From contig JAKUDP010000023.1 of assembly GCA_022570795.1 (NCBI GenBank), forward strand, positions 682,001 through 746,000: a stretch of DNA of 64,000 bases, read 5' to 3'. A program made the translations under genes and the position numbers. Numbering within the stretch: position 1 is the stretch's first letter; every line of letters begins with the position of its first letter. The DNA comes from Sphaerulina vaccinii (taxonomy: Eukaryota; Ascomycota; Dothideomycetes; Mycosphaerellales; Mycosphaerellaceae). Under the pieces are notes generated by a model. The model did no database searches. It was given only the letters and a program-made list of their open reading frames with translations, and was not told the DNA's origin. Shown piece by piece: positions 32,225-39,786 of the stretch.

Positions 32225-32454
32225 TCTAATGCACTTGACTTATCTTCTAGCGTGTATGATAGATCGGAGGAATTGCATGGCGTTGGTCGGATGGGAAGGT
32301 AATGCATCAGCTCGATTGGGCAAAATAGGAGTGAGCAGCTACAAGATTCAGCTAGTTCCACTCTACTCATTCACTCTATGTACGCTTTCGCGATGTCATG
32401 GATACTAACCATATCCTGAGAAAGCCGTTGGGAGACAAAAGTCTTATGCCAGTG
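32225..32454. other. Intergenic 3' of Sas4-like gene
   Basis: 230 bp; GGGCAAAATAGGAG near 32318 faintly resembles the 3' end of the RNA units that follow, but no complete extra unit can be drawn. Confidence 0.3.
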
Positions 32455-32608
32455 GCAAAAACATCGCACATGACACTTGGCGCAGAGAACACTCGAGCAC
32501 TAGGCACCAATCAATCCGGTGAGTCCTGTATGAGCGCTACCTTCTCAACCAAGCATTGGCATGCGCCAACGACTTACTGACTCGGCCAAGCTGCCGGTAC
32601 GACTGTTG
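32455..32608 (-). ncRNA. Predicted Pol III-type structured RNA, unit A
   Basis: Sixth and last unit of the minus-strand array. Sense order: TATA-like TCATATAC (32629-32638, about 25 bp upstream), 5' stem AACAGTCG, tRNA-like head GGCAGCTTGGCCGAGTCAGT with an A-box (TGGCCGAGTC), central hairpin CGTTGGC-GCAT-GCCAATG (7 of 7 pairs; 32554-32571), a variable region, then GCGATG and a T5 run (32457-32461). The head resembles the 5' part of Ser/Leu tRNAs, but there is no anticodon arm or complete T-arm, so this is not a tRNA gene. Its 3' half is the most diverged of the array. Confidence 0.55.
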
Positions 32609-32684
32609 AAGTTTCACATCCTCCAGTCGTATATGAGAGCTAACAATAGAGGTCGCAAGGATGGCAAAAGAAGGAGAACCCGGA

Positions 32685-32843
32685 GGCAAAACAATCGCCT
32701 TCAATCGTGGTTGCAACCTTTCTTCAACCTTTTACGAGGCTAGTCCTTTGGCCGGTGAGACGTAGAAGTCGCTGCGGATTCTTGTTCAAGCATCAGCATG
32801 AGCTGACGACTTACTGATTGAGCCACGAAGGCTAGGCGATTGA
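32685..32843 (-). ncRNA. Predicted Pol III-type structured RNA, unit B
   Basis: The terminal stem is perfect here: CAATCGCC (sense 5' end, 32835-32842) pairs with GGCGATTG (32692-32699), directly followed by TTTT (32688-32691). Head TTCGTGGCTCAATCAGT contains the A-box TGGCTCAAT. Central hairpin CGTCAGC-TCAT-GCTGATG. A GGTTGCAACC palindrome lies close to the 3' stem where a T-arm would be. No TATA-like box is obvious upstream. Confidence 0.6.
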
Positions 32844-32938
32844 TGGGAAACGAAGAAGTGGGCTGCTTACTCTGGGGACGTTGTGGTTGGAGAAAAGCAA
32901 AGGTGAGGTGAAGTAGTGTAAGAGGGATGCAAAAAGGA

Positions 32939-33072
32939 GCAAAACAATCGCCAGGGTCGCACTTGACCAGATCTGAGGAGACCTTAGATGAGGTATAAGT
33001 GCCTGATTATGTCAAACATCAGCATACGCTAACGACTTACTAACTGCGTCAATGAGGCGAGAATGATTGTTG
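32939..33072 (-). ncRNA. Predicted Pol III-type structured RNA, unit C
   Basis: Shortest unit. Upstream TATA-like CTTTATGTT (33095-33103). 5' AACAATCATTC pairs over AACAATC with GATTGTT at the 3' end, which merges with TTTT (32941-32944). Head CATTGACGCAGTTAGTAAGT has the A-box TGACGCAGTTAG, reminiscent of initiator/elongator Met tRNAs. Central hairpin CGTTAGC-GTAT-GCTGATG. A GGTC-AAGTGC-GACC hairpin precedes the 3' stem. Confidence 0.6.
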
Positions 33073-33159
33073 AGAACGCAAAAAGTGCAGGTCAACATAA
33101 AGGTTTTTTCGAGGTCGTGGTGTTCTGCCAAAAGGAAGAGTGAAGGAGTGCGAAGAGAG

Positions 33160-33313
33160 GCAAAACGATCGCCTGCCTTATGGCAACCTCATACTCAACA
33201 CCAAGTAGAGCTTCGTTATCTCTTTGATGGAAGCCTCAAGCAAGATCATATGTCAAGCATCAGCATACACTGAAGACTTACTAACTGCGCCAATGACGCG
33301 AGGACGACTGTTG
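33160..33313 (-). ncRNA. Predicted Pol III-type structured RNA, unit D
   Basis: Upstream TATA-like TTCATATCAG (33332-33341). 5' AACAGTCGTCC; head TCATTGGCGCAGTTAGTAAG with the A-box TGGCGCAGTTAG; central hairpin CTTCAGT-GTAT-GCTGATG (one mismatch); TGCC-ATAA-GGCA hairpin just before the 3' GGCGATCG and TTTT (33162-33165). Confidence 0.6.
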
Positions 33314-33388
33314 GAGAAAGAGACTTGGGCTCTGATATGAAGGTCACTTCAGGGGGTTACCTGTGAGAAAGGCCAGAGAGGCAGAAAT

Positions 33389-33537
33389 GCAAAACAATCG
33401 CCAGCGAATAGCTGGCCTGTGGGAACGATGCTAGAAACAAGTCATAAGACTTGGTATCTGCTCAATGCAACCACTTTCAAGCATCAGCATACGCTAACGA
33501 CTTACTGGTCATACCGCTAGACCACGGACGATTGTTG
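33389..33537 (-). ncRNA. Predicted Pol III-type structured RNA, unit E
   Basis: Best-formed unit. TATA-like TCATATATC (33556-33565). Terminal stem AACAATCG(T)CC / GGCGATTGTT: ten pairs with one bulged T. Head GTGGTCTAGCGGTATGACC forms a D-arm (GGTC/GACC) containing a canonical A-box. Central hairpin CGTTAGC-GTAT-GCTGATG (33482-33499). CCAGC-TATTC-GCTGG hairpin abuts the 3' stem like a T-arm. TTTT at 33391-33394. Confidence 0.65.
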
Positions 33538-33618
33538 AAGAGAGAATGGTTGTCTTGATATATGACTGCTGCTTTTGGCGGCGAGTGTCAACCGTTGGCA
33601 AAAAGTGAAAGGCAGAAA

Positions 33619-33768
33619 GCAAAACGATCGCCCCAATCGAAGGAGAGGAAACAGCAGGCAGCGTGAGAGATATTCGACTCTCGTGCAAGGAGCTGGTATA
33701 ATTTCCTCGTCAAGCGTAAGCTGCGTCAACGACTTACTGACTAACCGCTACACCACTGACGACTCGTG
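33619..33768 (-). ncRNA. Predicted Pol III-type structured RNA, unit F
   Basis: First unit of the array in sense. TATA-like CTCATATACC (33789-33798). Head GTGGTGTAGCGGTTAGTCAG carries an A-box identical to that of several fungal tRNAs (TGGTGTAGCGGTTAG). The central hairpin is altered (GTAAG ... CTTAC around a 12-nt loop). A GAGAGTCGAATATCTCTC arm resembles a T-arm lacking one T. 3' GGGCGATCG then TTTT (33621-33624). Confidence 0.6.
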
Positions 33769-33799
33769 AGATTGGGTCAATGTAAATGGTATATGAGTG

Positions 33800-34519
33800 C
33801 CCAGATCAAATCGAACATCTCTGTGTTCCCTTGGTGAAGTCTTCGTGGAAGTCGCCAGATTCAGCATATCTAAGTCATACATATTGCTACACTTCTCAAA
33901 GGTCGTGCTACATGCAGTGACGTCCATCCGTACAGCGGATATTGACCCGGTGAAATGTTATATCGCATCTAAGTTGCGTCTCGAGCAGTCGTAGGGGTCT
34001 TGCTTGATGATGATATCCCACACTCTCTGCTGTCGTGCCAGGCATATCCGAGCTCTGTGATCGGCCAGCTTACTCGTCCTCGGAGCGTCACGTCAAGTAA
34101 TTGTTGACGCCGGAGCTGATGTGCTCAACGGTTTACAGTGCTCGGCTAGCTTAGATCGTGCCCCGTTGCTTTGCTAGTCTTAGACAGAGTCCCAAATCGG
34201 CATGCAATCTTAGCCTGTGAGGTCTGGGTGGGTCGTGTACTTGCATTGCACATGCATATCCACTGCTGCTGCACTACGGGAACTATGTCTTTAAGCTCCA
34301 AGAGGAGGTACTGCCTGACCACAAAGCCATCTTGCTGCCTTATAAAGGCTCATGCCATTCTTGAGGACTTGCAGTAGACTTGTCTGCGCTCGCTCGGCTC
34401 GCAGAAAGATGCCTCGAAAAGCATCTTTCTCTCGTTTCGGTCAATCTCGCAACAGCACCCTGTTCGAAGATCTGCGAGCTTAGACAGCGGTGGCCACTGG
34501 GAGACGCGTATGATTTTCG
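33800..34519. other. Intergenic between RNA array and Myb gene
   Basis: 720 bp with no gene recognised. It contains the perfect 10-bp hairpin at 34403-34430 and the 3' flank of the Myb/SANT gene. Confidence 0.4.
34403..34430. terminator. Perfect 10-bp hairpin near 3' end of Myb/SANT gene
   Basis: AGAAAGATGC and GCATCTTTCT flank an 8-nt loop (CTCGAAAA). It lies 90 bp beyond the Myb/SANT stop codon. A role in 3'-end formation is only a guess, since fungal terminators are not normally hairpins. Confidence 0.25.
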
Positions 34520-34685
34520 TCACACATATCTGTCACGGTGTCGATAGTAAATATGCATACAGGCGGCAGCAGAGCGCTTTAAGCATTTCCCAATCTCTTC
34601 GAACGTGAGACGATTTTTGCGCATGCGCATGACTTGGGCAATATGATCTTCGCTCCAGTGGTTGGTCTGCAGTTGCAGTCCCTCC

Positions 34686-34834
34686 CTACAAAGGTAGTAG
34701 GTACAAGGTAAGCAAGTATCTCTGAACAACGCGAATGTGTTTTAGTAGAGTTGTCTGTGAGCTTGTCGCCACAGAAGGCTCAAGCTCAGTGAGACATTCG
34801 GAAATCGGGATGCCTTTAGCTTACTACTGCTCAC
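34686..34834 (-). mobile_element. Introner-like element copy 4 (Myb gene intron 2)
   Basis: 149-bp intron, donor GTGAGC, branch region GATACTTGCTTACC, acceptor TTTGTAG. About 87% identical by eye to copy 5 in the same gene. Shares GCATCCCGATTTCCGAATGT and GTCTCACTGAGCTTGAG with it. Confidence 0.85.
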
Positions 34835-35345
34835 CTTCGCATTTTGTTCCGTGTGTGATAGACGGTACGTTGTAATTCAGCCGCCATACTTTCCGTTGAA
34901 AGTCCTTTTGTGAACATGTCTCGAAGAGTTGCGACCTCATGAATGGTCCATCGCGTTTGAATGCCCCACTGATGATCGCGAGGCTGTGAGTTCAGGTTTC
35001 GAAAGCGGGAGCGTAAAACACCAGCAGATCTATGCGGCATCTGTAAGTGCACCTCTTTTCAATCCAGTCCCTTGGCTCGGAGTGCTAGCAGTTGCGCGTC
35101 TTCGGCTCCCGTGAAGAGTGTGTAGGGACGTATAACTCTTGCACTCCCATTCACCCTTGCCATATATTTACGCTGTTCTTTAACCATCTTGTACGAGCGG
35201 TTAAGTTCGATTGATATGGCGCGCAGCTTCATACCGTCTTTCAACATCGACCGTAGCTGATCTTTTTCTTCATTGGACCAAGTACCTACTTTCAGCTCCC
35301 TCGATCCTTCATCGCGCAACTGGTAAAGCTTGGCTCGAACACTCC

Positions 35346-35494
35346 CTACAAAGGCAATTGGTAGAAGGTAAGCAAGTATCTCTGAACAACGCGGATCTGT
35401 TTCAGTAGGGTTGTCTGCGATCTTGTCGCCACAGACGACTCAAGATCAGTGAGACATTCGGAAATGGGGATGCCTTTGGCCTACTACTGCTTAC
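35346..35494 (-). mobile_element. Introner-like element copy 5 (Myb gene intron 1)
   Basis: 149-bp intron, donor GTAAGC, acceptor TTTGTAG, joining RLGRTS to GSVRAKLYQL in frame. Ends GCAGTAGTAGGCC and CTTCTACCAATTGCC give the terminal pairing typical of this family. Confidence 0.85.
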
Positions 35495-36023
35495 CTGAAG
35501 TGCGACCCAGCCTACTTGCCATGAGTCTCAACTCGTGTGCCAGAGACCTTCCTTTCAAGTTCCGTGCGAGCAACTTCTTCAGGAGTGTAACCTCGAAAAA
35601 TGTCCACGGTTTCATAGTGCAGTTAAGCGCAGGATCCCGAAATGCGTCTTTCACATCATCAGGAGTCTCATGTCGAAGTCGTTCACGCATGTGCCCAACA
35701 CTTTCCATATTCCTGCCAGGGAAGAGCTTGATCAAGTTGCGAAGAGGCTCATCTGGACGCCTTGCAATGCTGTCTATCTCCTCGTCTGACCAAATGCGCC
35801 ATTCGAAATTGGGATAGAGCTCCTCGGTTTCGCCATAAGGAGAGCTTGCAACGTGGTCTTGCCTTTTGATAGTACTCCTCATACGTGGCGTGCAAGCGAA
35901 TTGGCGTATTCTGCCAGTCCATGGGGTATGTATTTTAGGCAAACGCGTCTGGCATGGCTGCACGGCTAGATGCCGAATGAGCCCAACCAAGCGCATTGCA
36001 CCGATCTTGTCGTGAGAGCACAA

Positions 36024-36335
36024 GAATTACCGGAGATATCCTCGTTGTTCTGGTCCTTGACATTCTTGTGTTGTGTTGCACAGTGTGGTGGTGTAGAAGA
36101 GAGGAAATGTGAGTCGCGTGGACAGTGGAGGTCGGCGAACGTCCCTGTCTTCGTCGCTTCCGAGCTTAGCGCCTTCCAGATATACAACGTATGGAGCGGC
36201 AGGGAGTCGCCAGCTACATGCAGTGAGCGCTGGACATTGTACACATTCGATTCTGATATACAATCTCTGGAGGCCATATGTCACCTATGAAGCGGGCTCA
36301 GGCTCGACTGAACACTGTACATCGAATTCTGTTCA
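36024..36335. other. Intergenic, nothing recognised
   Basis: 312 bp between the Myb gene start and the methyltransferase stop. Confidence 0.4.
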
Positions 36336-37811
36336 CTATACAGTAACCATAACACTAGCATTCTTATACCAGCTCAGCAACGCATTCTCTCCACTCCTCA
36401 TCTGCGTATCCTCAACATATGCCCACCTCTGAAAGAAGTCCTCATGCGTCATAACCTTCGTCAACCTCCCCGTAATAGCTCTATAGATATCCTCCATAAC
36501 CCCAAAGTCCGTCGGAAACAGAATATCAAAGTACCCTTGCTGCACCAGCGGTGTCCTCACGAGCACAGTCCTCCTCTGATATCGTGTCTGCACAACAGGC
36601 GCATTGAATCCGACCGTCGCTTGGGGCAAACTGTGGAAGTCTGATGTGATAAGTCGATGAGCCGGGAATTTGTTCGCGAGAATTTGGAAGAACTGCATCA
36701 ATCGTGTCGGAATGTATTCTGGCTGTGTCAAATTCGGCGCAAAAGGCATACGATGCTTCAGACTTCGCAAAGCTTTCGATCCACTGAGCGGATGTGCATA
36801 AGCTCGATCCTGACATGCGGCATGTCTAACTCGCAAGAATCTTGCAGCGACGGGATCCAGTGTTCGACTGTAGAACTCGTAAAAGTCGCCTTCACTGTCT
36901 ATGAGTACAGAGCCTTGCATGACTTCTTCTGTGAAAGGGTCGTAGCGGATCACATCGTGGGCGAAGTTGTCGAAGACTTCCATTGCCAAGAAGAAACATG
37001 GTGTGGGTACGTAGACGTTCCAGTCGAACATGGATTTGTTGATGATTTCGACTTTGTCTTCGTGGCCTCGTGCTGATGCTGAGGTTTTCAGCTTTTGACC
37101 TTGGAGATGCGCAAGTGCTGTTGAGACTTCGATAATCCGGAACTTTGTTCGCGCGTAGACCTCCGGATCTGTATGTCGGATGTAGTCGAGGATGTTCAAC
37201 ATGAGTGTTCCGTTTCCAGCACCCATTTCGTATATCACCAAGTCGTGATATGGGTATAACGTCAATTTGTAGTTCGCCACCATATAGCGTGCGATCGCCT
37301 CTCCATAGTATGGTCTGAACAGCTCTGTTGGTGTATGCCATAACTGCCTCGCTTCGTTGTGCTGCTTTTCATCCAGCTTATCCTCGAATTGCGTATATCG
37401 TTCGCCTAGCAGGTTGTAGAACTCGGGTTCGTCTCGTAGTTTGGTAAAATCAAAAGGCGCTCCAGGTGAGAAGATAGTGACATTCTTGCTGAAGTAGCCA
37501 TAGTGTGGGTTGTATAAGCTGTCTTCAATGAAGTCCCGCATCAACATCTTCACCCTCCTTGGCCTTTCTCGCCGCCCTCGCAGCCCATCTGAAGTCACTG
37601 TGGGATATCTCTTGAACTCCTTAGCCTTATCACTGGGAAAGTGATCTGTTCTCTGTTGCCAATTGCTCTCCTTGTCCCTCTTCATCGGTTTCGTGCTCTG
37701 CCTTCGCCATTGTCCACTACTCGCCACCGCGCGCGGGATGTGATTAGCTTCATGACAGAACTGATGTCTGGCCAGCTGGCGAAACAGCCTGTTGACGGCA
37801 GGCGAGTCCAT
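36336..37811 (-). CDS. Mitochondrial NDUFAF7/MidA-type SAM-dependent methyltransferase
   Basis: 491 aa, single exon, from ATG 37811 (MDSPAVNRLFRQLARHQFCH), whose basic, Ser/His-rich start looks like a mitochondrial presequence. Family blocks: RVKMLMRDFIEDSLYNPHYG YF, WHTPTELFRPYYGEAIARYM, and the SAM-binding motif DLVIYEMGAGNGTLMLNILD, then RIIEVSTALAHLQ. NDUFAF7 methylates an arginine of a complex I subunit during assembly; this fungal branch (yeast YKL162C-like) is longer and its substrate is not established. An in-frame ATG at 37892 would lie within the shared promoter with lcl3 and is less likely. Confidence 0.8.
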   Translation of the reverse strand: MDSPAVNRLFRQLARHQFCHEANHIPRAVASSGQWRRQSTKPMKRDKESNWQQRTDHFPSDKAKEFKRYPTVTSDGLRGRRERPRRVKMLMRDFIEDSLYNPHYGYFSKNVTIFSPGAPFDFTKLRDEPEFYNLLGERYTQFEDKLDEKQHNEARQLWHTPTELFRPYYGEAIARYMVANYKLTLYPYHDLVIYEMGAGNGTLMLNILDYIRHTDPEVYARTKFRIIEVSTALAHLQGQKLKTSASARGHEDKVEIINKSMFDWNVYVPTPCFFLAMEVFDNFAHDVIRYDPFTEEVMQGSVLIDSEGDFYEFYSRTLDPVAARFLRVRHAACQDRAYAHPLSGSKALRSLKHRMPFAPNLTQPEYIPTRLMQFFQILANKFPAHRLITSDFHSLPQATVGFNAPVVQTRYQRRTVLVRTPLVQQGYFDILFPTDFGVMEDIYRAITGRLTKVMTHEDFFQRWAYVEDTQMRSGENALLSWYKNASVMVTV

Positions 37812-37960
37812 GAGAATTTGTAGTATGATGTCCAAGTCGAGCTCTCCCCCATCAACAGCTCTGCGGTCGGCACGGAGGAGCAAACTCCACAATGAGGCCG
37901 AAGTCTATTTTGCCCTCGAGATCACAACTCAAACACGACTCGTGCACTTTCGACAAACAC

Positions 37961-38842
37961 ATGGGCTGGTTCTGGAACGGGTGGCAGCAGGAGCAGCCAT
38001 CTCGTAAGGAGGAGGCTACTACCTTCAAGCCAACTCGCAAGGAGGAGATATTCACCTTTGGAGCTGGGAGTCCACAGAACAGCACGACTCCTACTCCTAC
38101 GCGTACCAGCAGCGGTCCTGGAGATGGCTCTCCTTCGCAGCTGAGCACTGTAGGCTGGTGTATTGTCACCGGCGTCGTGGTCACTGGTCTGCCTTTCGTC
38201 TACAAGCGCTATATTCGACGGATCAGGAATGTGGAATATCTCAAGCCTGCACAACTCAGGAAGCGGAAGCTATTCGGCTATGTCGCTCGTGTCGGCGATG
38301 GTGACAACTTCCGCTTCTACCACACGCCTGGTGGTAGACTAGCAGGTTGGAATTGGCTCAGAAAGATTCCCGAGAAGCAAGGAGACCTGAAAGATGAGAC
38401 ACTTCACATACGCATTGCAGGCATAGATGCACCCGAGCTGCCTCACTTTGGCAGGCCTGGCCAGCCGCATGGGCAAGACGCATTGGACTGGTTGAGCAAC
38501 CAGCTTACACATCGTTGGGTACGTGTGAAGCCACTCGCCAAAGATCAGTACGGCCGTGTTGTGGCTTCTGTCCGTATACCATATCGACTATGGGACAGGG
38601 ATCCTGGACTGCACATGATCAAGGCTGGATGGGCTACAGTCTACGAAGCAAAGTCTGGTACCGAATATGACGGGCAAGAGCAGGCGTACAGAGATGCTGA
38701 GGCGAAGGCGAAAGAGAAACGCATGGGCATGTGGGGTGGCCAGAGCATGATTGGGAAGCTGCTGGGCAAGAAGCAAGAGCCTCTTGAGAGTCCCAGAGAC
38801 TTCAAGGCGAGGTCGAAGAAGGAGGAGGGTGCGCCGAAGTGA
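37961..38842 (+). CDS. lcl3: Lcl3-type membrane-anchored staphylococcal nuclease-like protein
   Basis: 293 aa, single exon, ATG 37961 (MGWFWNGWQQEQPSRKEEAT). One TM helix (STVGWCIVTGVVVTGLPFVY) precedes a thermonuclease (SNase) domain: FGYVARVGDGDNFRFYHTPG, LHIRIAGIDAPELPHFGRPG, VRVKPLAKDQYGRVVASVRI, with the catalytic Asp/Arg/Glu positions (VGDGDN, RIAGIDAPE, DQYGR) present. Matches fungal 'probable endonuclease LCL3', associated with mitochondria/ER membranes. Start codons of lcl3 and the methyltransferase are 149 bp apart and divergent. Confidence 0.9.
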   Translation: MGWFWNGWQQEQPSRKEEATTFKPTRKEEIFTFGAGSPQNSTTPTPTRTSSGPGDGSPSQLSTVGWCIVTGVVVTGLPFVYKRYIRRIRNVEYLKPAQLRKRKLFGYVARVGDGDNFRFYHTPGGRLAGWNWLRKIPEKQGDLKDETLHIRIAGIDAPELPHFGRPGQPHGQDALDWLSNQLTHRWVRVKPLAKDQYGRVVASVRIPYRLWDRDPGLHMIKAGWATVYEAKSGTEYDGQEQAYRDAEAKAKEKRMGMWGGQSMIGKLLGKKQEPLESPRDFKARSKKEEGAPK

Positions 38843-38943
38843 GCCTTTGTTTTCTTGTTTTCTGTTCTCACCCATGGCTTAGTGTGATCCTGTTCTGGAG
38901 CTGACTGGAGACTGTAAGAGTGGCGAATGATTCTGTATCAGAC

Positions 38944-39786
38944 ATGCTGTACAGTGCGAGTGGGACGTTGGAAAGTCAACGGGGCAGAAGTAGCTCCAGA
39001 GAAGTTGCCGGTTGTCCTGGTCTCACCGAACATATTCAGGGAATCCTCGAAGGTCGACCACCTCATCATGATTCCGTCCGCGACGCATTCCGACGGATCC
39101 CATTTGAGAGCATCATGAACAGTACTGCAAGTGCAGCCAACAAGCGAGCGTGTCTGCACAGGTACGAAAGATTACATGCAGATCGTCTCGAGATTGAGTG
39201 GCTGGAAGCTTCACATTATATCACGTACATGCTACTACTATTCTGGCGTCTACCACATCCAAAGCGGCTTTTCACTAGTCTTAAGCCGGCCATCCCGAAC
39301 AGCCTTCGAACACATTCTCCGAGCACGCGAGCCGTGAGGGACGCCTTCGACAAGCATTTTCTTCTTCATATCTTGTCGAGTGATGCTCATCCGCACAACA
39401 AAGTAGCCTGCCTCTTCCTCAATGCTCACGAGAAGCTCAACTGCTTCCGTACGCGATGGCTCTTCTGGGTGTTGCCTGCTTTCCTACGCGGACGAATCGA
39501 TCGCGCCAGCATGGACATGCACAGACCGTGGAGGGCGTCCGCACGGGGCTTCCATGGACTAAAAGCATCAAGTCATACAGCCTATGCGAGCATACTATGG
39601 GCTTCGATCACGCGTGCAATGCTTTACAACCTGTTCTTCAGTAGCAACGGATCGGTATATCGACTTCTCCTGATACTCATCGCGAGCTTGTTCTACCGTG
39701 TGTGGCATCTCCAGAACATGCTGAAGGAATCCCCTGGTGTCACTACAGATGACGAAAATCGCGGGATCAAGTCTCATGTTCTCTGA
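38944..39786 (+). CDS. Hypothetical protein with C-terminal hydrophobic segments
   Basis: 280-codon single frame (ATG 38944, MLYSASGTLESQRGR). No domain recognised. Features: helical MNSTASAANKRACLHRYERL, hydrophobic YITYMLLLFWRLP near residue 95, and two C-terminal hydrophobic stretches (TAYASILWASITRAMLYNLF, VYRLLLILIASLFYRVWHLQ), so possibly a membrane protein. The frame length supports coding, but there is no homology I can name, and the start is uncertain because it opens upstream without ATG. It follows lcl3 by only 100 bp on the same strand. Confidence 0.5.
   Translation: MLYSASGTLESQRGRSSSREVAGCPGLTEHIQGILEGRPPHHDSVRDAFRRIPFESIMNSTASAANKRACLHRYERLHADRLEIEWLEASHYITYMLLLFWRLPHPKRLFTSLKPAIPNSLRTHSPSTRAVRDAFDKHFLLHILSSDAHPHNKVACLFLNAHEKLNCFRTRWLFWVLPAFLRGRIDRASMDMHRPWRASARGFHGLKASSHTAYASILWASITRAMLYNLFFSSNGSVYRLLLILIASLFYRVWHLQNMLKESPGVTTDDENRGIKSHVL

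Larger units (their letters stand above)
34520..36023 (-). pseudogene. Myb/SANT-like repeat protein gene interrupted by an in-frame TGA
   Basis: Three exons joined over two introner-like introns (35346-35494, 34686-34834) give a 401-codon frame broken only by a TGA at 35059-35061. Several SANT/Myb-like helical units are visible: FEWRIWSDEEIDSIARR, TMKPWTFFEVTLLKKLLARN, KVGTWSNEEKDQLRSMLKDG, YTLFTGAEDAQLLALRAKGL, QTRWTIHEVATLRDMFTKGL and TNHWSEDHIAQVMRMRKNRL, each with spaced aromatics. The stop falls at the position of the expected tryptophan in 'RAKGLD[W]KEVHLQMPHRS', and the frame stays open for 170 codons afterwards. Either this is a recent nonsense mutation (TGG to TGA), a base error, or readthrough. 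Otherwise it would be a DNA-binding-type nuclear protein of unknown target. Confidence 0.65.

Noticed and set aside
33619..33768. Unit F as a genuine intron-containing tRNA gene
   Set aside because: The A-box is excellent, but the anticodon-arm loop is 12 nt, the T-arm-like hairpin lacks a base of the TTCRA loop and is misplaced, and the acceptor stems close only at 150 nt. It fits the unit family, not a tRNA.
32455..33768. Array interpreted as a CRISPR or simple satellite
   Set aside because: Repeat period is about 230 bp, conservation is patchy and structural, and this is a eukaryotic genome; neither fits.
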